Origin: Coffea arabica
Lineage: Eukaryota; Streptophyta; Magnoliopsida; Gentianales; Rubiaceae
DNA: 64,000 nucleotides
Assembly: GCF_036785885.1 (NCBI RefSeq)
Contig: NC_092320.1
Coordinates: forward strand, 15,005,557 to 15,069,556
Direction: 5' to 3'
Shown: piece after piece, positions 1 to 11,400 of the stretch
Numbering within the stretch: position 1 is the first letter of the stretch
Layout of the letters: every line of letters starts with the position of its first letter
Program-made: the position numbers and the translations under genes
The notes under the pieces: model-generated
What the model was told of the DNA's origin: nothing
Seen by the model: only the letters and a program-made list of their open reading frames with translations
The model's database searches: none

Positions 1-342
1 CAAGTAGAAAATGGACCCAAATATTTGAGGTGGCAAGCGAAAATGAATTGCTAGCTCACTCAAAAAACAGGAAAAGGCAGACTACAAACTAAAAAATGGT
101 AGCAAACGAACATAACTATATTATTATTGTCTACCTAATTTGATTAATTGGAAGCAACCACTTTTACATTCCAAGGTCCAACTATATATAATAACTCTTC
201 TCATCTCAAGCATCGTCTCCCTAAATCACAGGACGTCGTCATATATATATATATGTCAATTAGGATCAAGCAAAATCAAGTTATATGCACAAAAAGCCAA
301 AGCCCTTAATTACTAGCTGGCAATTAAGCCGAGCACCATTCA
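1..342. other. 3' flank / 3' UTR of the HD-Zip gene
   Basis: No coding sequence is visible. This AT-rich stretch follows the stop codon of the minus-strand HD-Zip gene and probably holds its 3' UTR and polyadenylation region. A short (AT)n run lies at about 241-254. Confidence 0.5.
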
Positions 343-2031
343 TCATAGGGCAGCCTGTGGACCTTGAACTTGTAATGGTGAAAACGGAACCATTTGAGTC
401 TGCCTCGGCTTGGCAAGAGAGAGTGTTGTATTAGCAATGTCAGCAGCGGCTGCCGGTGGAGATGTGACGTTAGTGTTGGCGGTGGCGGCGGTGGAGGTGG
501 AGGCAACGCGCTCACAAGAGGGACACATGGTGAGAGTGGTGGCAGGGAGTTGCATGTAGAAAGGCTGGGAAGATTTTAAGGCTCGTAATTCTTGTAGCTC
601 CTTTTGCAACCTCCTATTCTCTTCTGTCAGTGTTTCGCAGCACCTCTTTAAATACTCACAATCTACTTCTGTCTGCTTCAACTTGGTCCTGCATTCCTTA
701 AATGCCCTAAATTACTTTCCAATCGCCATAACAACCACGAGGAGCCTCAGAAGAATTGAAGGAAAATCACAAGGAACACAGACACACAAATGGGATTTCT
801 TTAAAAATACAACTATTTCACTCAATAAATAAATAAAATGTTAAGTATATATCCAAATTCCAACATGTCAAACCACTACTATTTAAAGACTACGAAATGA
901 GAATTGGAACGGCTATGAGGCTTTAATTAGCTACTTACCCCTCAATTTGAGGCACGGTTGATGCAATGAAAGCAAGTATGCATAACAAACAGAAGAACCA
1001 TCTCATTAGAAAATCAAATAGTTGATGCAAAGAAACAAAATCCATTTAGTTTGTAGGTTTTGAACAGAAAATGATACTTAACAGTTCTTACTCAAGCATA
1101 CCTTGCTCTTCTGTTCTGGAACCACACTTCTACTTGGCGAGGACGAAGATTCAATTGCTTTGCCAAAGCTAGCTTTTGTTTCTGCAAAACATTTATTTCT
1201 ATTAGACAAGCTAGCTAGCTTTGGCTTCACTCATCCAACTAGAACTACCATGCACCTTCATTATTTTTGTTAAGGGTTTTGTTGTTGGGATGGGGGGTTT
1301 TGAAATGAACCTATTTTACGTATTTATATTGGTTTGGTTTAGTTCTTTAATTATACTGAAATATAATTTTAGAATATATGTTCAGAGGTCTTGAGCATGA
1401 TCTTGAATAATGGTCTTATTTTGTAATAATACTACAAGTAGTACTACTATTCTTTACATATGAATTGTGAAGTAAGTAGAATCTGACTTACTGGGTTGAG
1501 GGTATTGTGTTCTTTGAAGCTTTCTTCAAGAAAGGCAGACTGTTCTTTTGTAAGTCTAAGCTTTTTTCTGGCCATTCCATTTTCATCTTCATCACTTGCT
1601 CTAGAAGAAGCCATCCCTCCTCTAATATCATTCTCTGCTTCATTCTCTGATCTTTTGTTTGATCTTGATCCGCTTCTGTAGATTGAAAAGTCCATCTGGA
1701 AAGATGAGGCTGCGCTGTTTGGTGAGGACAGAGCTGTGGTCCCTTCCTCGCCGCCCTTGTCCACTCCCAATGATCTCCGGTTCACGTCCACCGCCCTCGT
1801 GAATCCATTGGACGAACCCGGTTCGGCAGCTACAGTCACTGCTAAAACAGAAAATATGTCAACATAAATAAGGCTTGTGATCAAATCACCAGCAATACAA
1901 TTTTCAGGCCAAGGAAATCTAAAAACCATCCGTCAAGCGAACCCTGGAAGGCTTTACCCCTTAAATTCTCGAATCAGAAGGAATAATCGAGAATAGAAGC
2001 TGTGTTTATTGTTCTTGTTCACCGGTCTAAA

Positions 2032-2066
<35 letters not shown>

Positions 2067-2738
2067 TTTTCTTAGGGAAAAATATTAATTATACTGCTAG
2101 GTGGTAACTTCCTAGTCTTAGAATCAGACTATCAAATTGGGTTCTCTACTTCCATTTCCCCTACTCAGCTCAATTCTTCGTTTCTATTCCTTCCCTTGTA
2201 AAAGATTAAAAGAAAAGATCTTGATCGAAAGATAGAAAACAAAGAAGTTCCTCGAGTAATATTTGTTTTCCTTGGAACAGATACCACCTTGAATAATAGT
2301 CATGCTACATGCAATATAAATTTTCCGAAAATATTTGAGAACATGTGGTTGAAGTATTTTTAGAAAGTTTTTAAAATTAAAATGCAAGTGTTGAACCAGG
2401 CAGGAACCCCAAGCTAGAAAGGCAGAAAACTCCAAAACGTCAAACAGTGAGAAATTACAGTGTTGTGTCAGCCAAGAAAAACTGAGCTGGGATGAAGAAG
2501 TTTGACTTCTTGGAACCGGAGAGAAAGGAAGTAGATCAAGCTGAACCGGTGGATCTGATGACCCTCTTCTTTCACCATCACTTTCTCTACTATTTCTGCT
2601 CTGATGATCACCACCTCGATCAGCAGCACCCTTTCCTAAACCCATGCAAAACCCTAGATCTCTATTCACCACTTTCTGGGCTTTGTCAAGAAATGTAAAG
2701 GGTTTTGGGGTGTCACCTAGGCTCAAAGCTAACTCCAT
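343..2738 (-). CDS. HAT14: HD-Zip class II transcription factor, HAT14-like
   Basis: Homeodomain-leucine zipper class II nuclear DNA-binding protein, normally a repressor in shade, auxin and development responses. Coding exons on the minus strand: 2738-2459, 1841-1492, 1181-1102, 688-343; lengths 280+350+80+346 give 352 codons (351 aa) with matching phases. The N-terminus MELALSLGD carries an EAR-like LxLxL and resembles Arabidopsis HAT14. The homeodomain spans about residues 185-241 ([18 protein letters not shown]... then [10 protein letters not shown]) and is split by introns after TLNP and inside RAR, as usual for the class. A leucine zipper follows from about 240, then the class-II signature CPSCE at about 292-296. 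The start is the first in-frame ATG, and I see no ATG just upstream of it in the leader. Intron 1 acceptor is a tandem TAGCAG. The intron 1 donor and short exon 3 were inferred by eye. The orthology to HAT14 itself, rather than another class-II member, is likely but not proven. Confidence 0.9.
2035..2063. repeat. (AG)n microsatellite in HD-Zip intron 1
   Basis: About 14 AG dinucleotide units on the plus strand (CT on the coding strand) inside intron 1 of the HD-Zip gene. Likely length-polymorphic. Confidence 0.9.
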
Positions 2739-5559
2739 GATCAGAGAATATTTTCAACAATGATGATTGAAGAGAAAAGTAAGATATTTTGAACGACGAA
2801 GCTGTTAGGAAGAGACCTGAAGAATTTAAAGATGACACCACTAGTAATATAGAGATATATCCTACTCCTAGCATGACCAAAAAAACAAAAAAAGTGCTTC
2901 AATTTTCAATTGCCTCGTTTGCGGGATGTAAAGATTGGCCGACAAATTCTTGTTGACAAACGCACGTGAATCTATATAAATACACAGCGGTTCATACCTA
3001 TGACTTTTAAATCCCTACATATAGTACTGTACTCAATCTCCTGCTGTAGGTATGCGTTACTATGTGCTGTGTGTGAAAGAGAAAGAAAGAAATGTCCAAC
3101 TATGAATACCTGTGTATTATCTAAGTAATCAACTGGAATTGTGTTATACTGCTGGCATAGTTTTGTTAGGTCGCTATCACAGTAGATATCATACTTGGAA
3201 GAATAATTGCAGGATAAGAGTAGTATCTTTTAAGAGAGACATGGATATGGGGATGTTGATGTGATTTATCAAGACAAATTCTAATAAATGAATGATGGGG
3301 TCGGTAACAAATTCATAATTTTACTTCTTATGTGCTCTCTGAATGGATTGGACGGGATGTAGAGATAGGACTTAGGAGGGGGTATATTCTTGATATGTTC
3401 TAGTGACCGAAGTAGTAAATACTGTAGCAGCAATGTTTCACCTTTTTTTTCTGACATATATTAAATTGTTACAGCATATTTTTCTATAAAAAATTTTTAA
3501 AAATAACAATACAAACGGAAATACTTTGCTATTACCATCTAGAGTTGTTTTTGCAAAATTTTGACTTTGAATTGTTGTAAGGGGAAAAAATGCTATTGAA
3601 GTTTCTAAAATGGATACGGAAACAAAAATGACTTGAAGTTTATGCAAGATGATTCCATTTTGATTTGATCAAACCTCTCTACAGGAGGAAAGAGTATGAC
3701 CGTCCATTTAGTGTTTGAATTAATGTCGTTGTTAAGATCTGATGAAAATTCTGATGCAGAATGTAAAAACTTAAAAGGCAATGGATGTGAAATTTCAAGT
3801 AATGCAATGTCACAAGGTGGGACTACCTGTGACAAGTTATTTCACTTCATCAACCCATCTCATAATAGCACATTAATCAATCGAAATAAATGGTAAACCA
3901 AATAGGGCCAAGTCATTATGGATATGAAACATAAGATGATTAACTAGTGATCAATATTATCATGCTTTAATGAAATGTAAATCCAATGATGTGAATATTC
4001 ATTACTGGGGTATTTAACTTGTTCAGACATGGACAAGTATAGGGATTGATGGTAGACGAGTATGTACTTTTTTTTTTAAAAAAAAAAAAAACTTTTTAAT
4101 TGTGAAACTTGTTGCTGAAACATTTGTAGTATTAGAAAATTGTTGTGCGTACGTACCAGACTCTCTCCAAAGAAATTTTGGCACAACATTTAAAAGTTCG
4201 ACAAGAATTCGAGGCTTCAGTTGTAAATATGTAGAGACTATCTATTTTCTCGAGTAGAAAGTGGTGGTATTTCTAAAACTTGGAATAGTGAATAGTAAAT
4301 TTGTAATGCAAGATTACCAATCTTGACTCTCATCGCAAGTGAACCTATTGGGATGTTTAACAAATTAGTAAATGCTGGATTACCGCCCTATACATAAAAT
4401 TTCTGAAATTAATCATGTCATCTAATTAAAACTATTCATTATTTGTGTTTCAAAGAGAAAAAAAAAACAAAAACAGAAAGAGGAGCTTTCATTTCGAGAC
4501 TTTATCTATCTATACCATGCTGCTCAAGAAGCTGACTTATGAGTAAATAATTGCCCGCAGTCCGAAGAAGACAATCAATATTTATAAGATTACAACTACA
4601 GCAAACTTTGACAAGGCAACCCCAGAAGTTGTTCTTGCATGCCATACGAAAAATCAAACCACATAAAAATCCAAAAAAAAAAGGAGATTGTTTCAAATAA
4701 AAGAACACATTAATTTTCGATTATCGTTAAACAAAAGCACACACTTTTGGAACAAAGGTTACAAGCAGGTGTGAACTTAGGAAAGACAGCGGAAAAGTAT
4801 GGTCGGATTATGACGAAATTTGACCATAACTGCCACCCAACCATATGTTTTAAGTTGAGCAGACAAACAGACCATGTTTTACTATTCCCAGGAAAGTAGT
4901 TTTTGTTCATAATGAGTCCTTGCTACCCCTTCATTTGGTTCTAGAACTGGCGTTTAAAGACTGAATTGAATGAATCATCACATCCTTGATACCACCCTTG
5001 CTTATCATTAAAAGCTTCCATGACCCGGGTATCCAATGTCTCCTCCATTAGTCGACTCAGATAAATATTTTGTTGGACTATTGGGATGGCAAATTGTTTA
5101 ATGAATTTATCAAATATTTTTTCATTTTATCAAAAGGATAAAATTCCCCCCAATAATTGGCAACACATTATTAAATTTTACATGTTTAATTATTGTACAT
5201 GTCTACTAGAATATGGTCATCATACTTTTTCAACAATGGTAGCATCAGAAAAACATCTAATGAAAGCTATATGTTGTATATTCTAGCTGGATTTACATAT
5301 ATATCAAATTTGTTTCATCTCTCTAGCACTACTGATAATGCCTCCATCAACTCCACCTCTATCGTTTGCACCACCGCCTACTCTTCTCCCTCCTTCCTCT
5401 TCTTCTTTCCCGTCCCTTCCCCTTTTTCCCTTACACTTCCTCGCCCCCTTACTTGTGGCCAAATTTGGTTGCAATGACTAGTTTTGGTCGTGACCAATCT
5501 AAGAAGAGGAAGGAGAGTGGAGTAGGGGCACAGTAGTACTGTTACCTACTGGTGATGGC
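2739..5559. other. Intergenic, no gene recognised
   Basis: AT-rich upstream flank of the HD-Zip gene. Open frames here are short and lack recognisable domains. A pyrimidine-rich stretch lies at about 5380-5440. Confidence 0.6.
2960..2982. promoter_or_regulatory. G-box next to a TATA-like motif upstream of the HD-Zip gene
   Basis: A CACGTG G-box lies a few bases from a TATATAAATA run, about 225 bp upstream of the HD-Zip ATG. The TATA reads best on the plus strand but its complement is also TATA-like, so it could serve the minus-strand gene. Function is inferred only from motif and position. Confidence 0.3.
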
Positions 5560-5843
5560 TAAGGGTGTGCATCGAATTCGAAATCGATAATTCGAAATTT
5601 TGAATTCGGAATTTTTCGAAATTTTGGCATCAAAGAATCTCTCTAGCATTAAAAACGAATTTGAAATTAAAATCGAAAATTCCGATTTGAAAAACTCTAT
5701 TACCGAATTCGAACCAGATTCGAAATATACGAATTCGGAAATCCCAAATTCAATTCCAATTTTTGATTTACTAATTTCAAAAATTCTGAATTCAATTCGA
5801 ATTCAGTCAATAAATCGAAAATTTTCAATTTTGCTCACCCCTA
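5560..5843. mobile_element. hAT-type MITE, 284 bp
   Basis: Non-autonomous DNA element starting TAAGGGTGTGCA and ending TGCTCACCCCTA, imperfect terminal inverted repeats of the plant hAT kind. It is flanked by 8-bp direct repeats GTGATGGC (5552-5559) and GTGGTGGC (5844-5851), one mismatch apart, the size expected for a hAT target duplication. The interior is built of repeated GAATTCGAAAT-like subterminal motifs. A small open frame inside it is an accident of this composition. Confidence 0.75.
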
Positions 5844-7375
5844 GTGGTGGCTAAGGGAAAGGGGTAGAGAAGGGGGGTGCTAGGTGGCTATAGTAGGAAA
5901 GTAAAAGAAAATCTTAATAAATCCCAATAAATTTTTTAAATTTTAAAGCGATTCCACTATACATTTATAGCAAAAGTTTTTAATATACAAAGTTACAATA
6001 AGTTTTTTAAAACACTTAATCCATACGGACACATTGTTTCTCAATTGATACCGCTTGCACAATATGATAAAAGAGTATTTTAAAATAATTTTGTTAATGC
6101 AAAAATTTTTTTTAAACAACTAACATAAACAATGAATGAGCATCCAATGTAGGAGCGTGAAATAATGAGAGTCATACATTATACCTGTGTAGTGTGTTTT
6201 GCATCATGATGAGGATGATGATGATGATGATGAAGATGATGATACAGATAGGGGAGCCTTGGTGTCATTTGGAGAGAGGACTGGGGGGTTATGTGAATGG
6301 GGATGTGAAATTAAAGTGTTAAACAAGTATGGAGAGTAAATGAAGAGCAGTGGTCCAACGCGCATGCGGGTGGGCTTTTGAAGAAGAAGAAGGTCCTAAA
6401 TTAAAAAACGCACCTACATGAAGGCGACGCGGTCAGATTTGTCATGCTTTTGGGATCATTGCAATTATTGAACTCATGCAGGCTTAAATGATAGACTACT
6501 GCTGATGACTTAGATACTATACCATCCATCGATGAAAGAGACAGAGACCAGAGGGAGATAGAGAGTCATGAATGTTCTTTTACGAATTAACCAGTAATAA
6601 AGACGACACGACATGGAGTGTATTTGATGGTTGGAGGAATTGATTTAGATTTAGGGCTGAAAAAACAATTCATCCATTCGATGCTCGCTCGTGTTGAGTT
6701 CAGCTCTATCTATCTATCAGAAACACAGTTCGAAAATTCTGGTCGGAAGGTGAGTTTTTTGGGAGATTGTCTAAAATTTTACTGTAAATAGTTCACTGTA
6801 AAAGTTTTTTAAAATTTTTTTGAAATGTGTAGATTTTTGAATATTTTGAAGTGTACAGTTGAAAAACTTTGAGAAATTTTTTAAGGTTACTGTAGTTAAA
6901 GTTTTTAAGAAACTTGTAGCAGACAAATTTGACAAAAAAACTTGGGTTCCAAACAAGGCTTTTGTTCGCCGACTAATGAAGGCTAGATTGAATAATATTT
7001 TGTGTTCGACAAAGTTTTAAGCTTGGTTCGAGCTTTGCTCGATTACTATAAAAACCTTATATAAAGATGTAACAAAATTAAACTAATCGAAACTTACTTA
7101 AATAAAAGCTCGTTTGGATTTCACCTGATTAAGATAAATTAAAAATTTTGAACACTGAAACATTCGACGTAATTAGACTCAATTACACCCATAGGAGTAA
7201 TTTGGTGGCCTTGGCAGGTAAACTCATTACCAGACTTCACCTAGCTTCATAACATTACAGTTTAGACAAAATTGAATTGGGTTCTGATATACTGGTATGG
7301 TATTAGGTGTGCATCTTAATTTGGAAAACAACAAAATGAACTATATATGTCAAAAAAACCAGTGAAAATATGCTA
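5844..7375. other. Intergenic; (GAT)n repeat and degenerate MITE-like sequence
   Basis: No gene seen. A (GAT)n run lies at about 6207-6242. Around 6750-6960 there is low-complexity sequence with TTTTTxAAAATTTT blocks and a possible TTCCAAACAAGG end, resembling a decayed MITE, without clear target duplications. Around 7000-7160 is more degenerate AT-rich repeat. Confidence 0.5.
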
Positions 7376-8432
7376 CTCCCTCCGTAGGGGTGGCAATCGG
7401 GTTGGATTCGGGTTTGCGGGTCGGGTTGATGCTTAAGTATAACAAAGAACCTGCTGACCCGAACCTGACCCGTCAACCCGAAACGGGCCAGGGTACCTGA
7501 CACGAACCCGAAAATTTCGGGTTGGCGGGTCGACCCGAAATGACCCGGAACTTAATTTTAATTTATTAATTTATCACTGTAATTTCTAATAAAATCAATT
7601 TTTCACAAAATTAATTACATCATCAAGTAATAAAAATTTAAATAAATAATTTCAAACCAAATCTAAAATAAATTAAACACCATAAAAGTGTTTTATCCCA
7701 AACCAAATATAAAATAAATTAAAACAGTATAAAAGCAAAAAATAACATAATATATTATTTGTCCAAATATAATAATTTTAGCTTCACACAAGTTAAATAA
7801 ATTTATTTAGGATTAAGTAATTAATGCCTTTGGAAAAAAAATGATTTAGTTTAGTTAGATAAAATAATTTTTATGTTTATTAAATTAGTTTTAATTCATA
7901 AACGGGTCACATCGGGTCATATCAGGTCACCACGGGTTGACCCGAAATTGACCTGTTTTCTTTTCGGGTTCATCGGGTTCGACCCGATTCTGACCCGAAC
8001 TCTCGAAACCTCAACCCAAACCCATTAATTTCGTGTTAGGTTCGTGTCGTGTTTTCGGGTCGTGTCAGGAATTGCCACCCCTATCCCTCCGTCCCGTTTT
8101 GTTAGTTTTGGTTTTTTTTTCACACAGATTAAGAAAGTGTAATTAATTTGGTTAGAAACATAAATTTAGATTAATAATTTCCTAAAATACCCTGATGCTA
8201 ATCACGAAGAGTGCCAATTAATATTGGTTACAGCTAATGGGTTAGTATTGGAAAAGTTCAATGTATTCAATGTAGTGGATTAGTATTTAATAACAATATA
8301 TTAATAACAAGATATTTAATAAGGGTATTTTAGACAATTTGAAAGATTACTACATTTCTTAATGGGAAAGTGGACTACAATTTGGGACAGACGAAAAAGG
8401 AAAACAAAATTATCAAAGTGGGACGGAGGGAG
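7376..8432. mobile_element. Stowaway (Tc1/mariner) MITE, split by a nested hAT MITE
   Basis: The outer element begins CTCCCTCCG after TA and ends GGGACGGAGGGAG followed by TA, the canonical Stowaway terminal repeat with TA target duplication. Removing the nested element and one copy of its 8-bp duplication restores CTCCCTCCGTCCCGTTTTG, the expected terminus, and leaves about 350 bp. It has no transposase. Confidence 0.85.
7385..8083. mobile_element. hAT MITE, 699 bp, nested in the Stowaway MITE
   Basis: Termini TAGGGGTGGCAAT and ATTGCCACCCCTA are perfect inverted repeats typical of plant hAT elements. Both flanks carry TCCCTCCG (7377-7384 and 8084-8091), an exact 8-bp target duplication created inside the host's terminal repeat. 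Subterminal regions hold many CGGGT/ACCCG motifs on both strands, the likely transposase-binding arrays; the core is AT-rich and noncoding. Confidence 0.9.
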
Positions 8433-11400
8433 TATACTATAATTAAATAAACAAGACAAAATAACGGTTCTACTTCTTGCTATTTGTTTTTTTTTTTTTA
8501 AAAAAAATCTTTTTTATATCCTTTATCTGATAACTTTTTCATTGTTGTTAAAAAAAAAAAAAGATTTCCCTTACATTTTCACTTGCATTGTTTAGTAATA
8601 CTCCTAATCTTAATGGATTTTGTGAAGGAGATACTCGAAAACAGAGGTGTCAAATTCAAAATTCCCTAATCTACTCAAGGTGCATTTAGTATAAGAAGAA
8701 ATTAATTACACACACAAAAAAGAATATATATATATATATATATACACGCATAGGAAAACCACACCACACGAATCACCGCCACATCTTGACAAGGTTGACA
8801 ACAGCCCAACAATCCTGGCCCCCATTCGCCCGTTCCAATTCCAACCAAATTCGCTTTCCGCTTTTTCGCTTTCCATCCATCTCTCTTTCAGCTTTCTCCT
8901 CCGTTCCCCCCGATGAACAAGTTAAACATTTTGACAATCACAAGGTTTGAACTCCGTAAAGCGATTTGGTCAAGCCATCAACCCTTTTACATATAATTTG
9001 TTTAATTGCGTAATCATTGCAATGTTATTGATGTATGTTACCAACAACAACGGTACGCAGAACTATGATACATACATACAATGTATGTATTACCGATGCT
9101 TAAGTGCCTGTTTTTGTAAGGTCAGTTTTGTCTAAGATGAATAATCCCAATTATCCAGTTACTATTCTGAGAACGGTAGCAGTGTATTTTTTTTTTTGGT
9201 TGGATAATGCAAGAATGCATGCAGGCAACCACAAAAATAGCAGTCTAGTCATGCATGAGAAAAGAGACGAGAGAAAGAGTCCAGGTTACAGTGGCCTGTG
9301 TGAGAAAACAGAGAAAGGATTGATGAGCAAAGTCGAAGAGGGATGATGACGTTTTTCTCTGCAACAAGAGCGCTTTCAACTGAGTTAGGCAACAGCGTCA
9401 GTACCATAAAATCATAGACAGAGTAACTATGGCTAAGGCTACTTCTCTACGAGGATGAGGAGAGAGCTATGGGATCCACTTTGACGGGGACAGCTGCCAC
9501 CACCCTCAGCAGACATATTCTTCCCTAGCAATCATTTGTGCATCCCATCTCCTTATCGACCCCCTACAAGTCAATTTGTGTAGGACTCCCCAGACTATAG
9601 AATTAGTTGTAGAAGTAGATTTTTTTTTTTCCTTCTTTAATTTATTTTTTCCATTGGGATGGTCCTTGGCTGCACAATTAGACGATTATCAACTCGTTTA
9701 AGTGAGTTGGCTTATAGCTAGAGAGGTTGAAACCCCCTCCCCTCTATGTTAATCGACTCAATTAGACAAGTTGACTTTTTAGCTAGACGTGTTGGATGAT
9801 CAAATCTCACAACGTAGACTTAGTTTAAAGGGTATTTTAGTTCACTCTTTTGATATGAAGATAGTTCAATGCTTTCGTGTAAATTAGTAGTTATCTCCTT
9901 TTAATTCCCTCTCCTCACAATATAAGAATAGGAGTGGAAATATAGAATAATCGTTATTGTGTCAATATAAAAACAATATGCAATAAGACATTTTATGTGA
10001 AGTAATTTGGGCTAATTTAAGAAATATATTGCATGTCAATCATGGTAGTCTGAGCTTTACAGCTGCGTGATTCGGTACATTGGCAACAAACGGAATTATA
10101 ATTCAAGGGCCATTTTCCTATTATTTTGTCAAGCATTACTACTTGAAACATATAAAGCAATTTCACCTCGTGCATAATGTCAGAGTTTAATAGTACAATT
10201 GAAGCACTCGCTTTCTCCTTCCCATTTGAGAATGATGCACATGACAAGTATAGCGATGCCTCCCTTAGAAATTAATAAAAAGCTACATGACACAATACCC
10301 CAATAGGCCAATGGTCAATAGGAAGGTATATTATAATGACTTCATGTCGTCTTGATTTTAAGTTTTGTAACATGCTTTTCAAATTCGTTTACCATATCCT
10401 TTTTTTTAAAATTTTTTTTGTAAGTGTGAAATTTTGAATTTAAAATTTCTTACTTACACATTCTTCTCCTACCATATCGCTCTTGTATTTCAGTTAGAAA
10501 TACTTGCTTTTGCTCTATATTCAGTAAATTAGTTTAGTAATTACAAATACAATGATATATGAGGGAAAAATGAGATTTAGGCAAAATTTTTGTAGTACTA
10601 TAAAGTCATAGACAAAATGGCTCATTGCAATCATACATTTAACCCTTACCAAACCAAAAAAAAAAAAAAAAAAAGAAGAAGAAGAAAAAGAGGACCATGC
10701 AGTTGCCATATAAATATATCTTTAGGGATATTAAATTCTGATGACGCGTAATTTACCCATTCAAGTGTGCTACGCTTGCGTTATGCGTTTATTGTTCATG
10801 GGGCTTGATGGTTTATCATTGATCATACACCACATGAAAAAGTGGAAATATGGAGACTTGATTGTCGTCTTGTCGCTTTCCTTCACGAGTTTTACCCATT
10901 TTGTCATCAATACAAACTGGCTTTCTTGCATAAATAGTGTGGTTACTCAGTACCCATAGGAACCACATTTATTAAGAGATTAGCATTTTTTTAATAATAT
11001 GATTTATGTGAGATAAAAAAAGATTAGAAAGATAAAAGAATTATTAGATAATGTGTTTGTAATGTGAGTATAGATATTATATAAAATAATAATGTATCTA
11101 AACGCGCTGTATTCTCTGCATTTTTTTAATTAATTTACAACTGATAAATCAAAATAGGGATGTGTACCCATGACCTAACTTAGTTGTTAGGGACATTGAT
11201 CATCGTTGATTAGACTCTCAAATACTCCCCTCTTCCTCTCTTATAAAGTTTGGAATCTTTCCTTTAACACAAAAAAAAAAAAAAAAATCAAGATAGGGAT
11301 ACACATGCGTCCCACGATTAAGTTGATAGTTCAGGACTTTTATATCCATTTGAATTTTGTCTACAATCACATTTAAGTTTAATTCCCTACAGCTCAACTA

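Noticed and set aside
5600-5854. 84-aa open frame
   Set aside because: Lies inside the hAT MITE and reflects its GAATTCGAAAT repeats.
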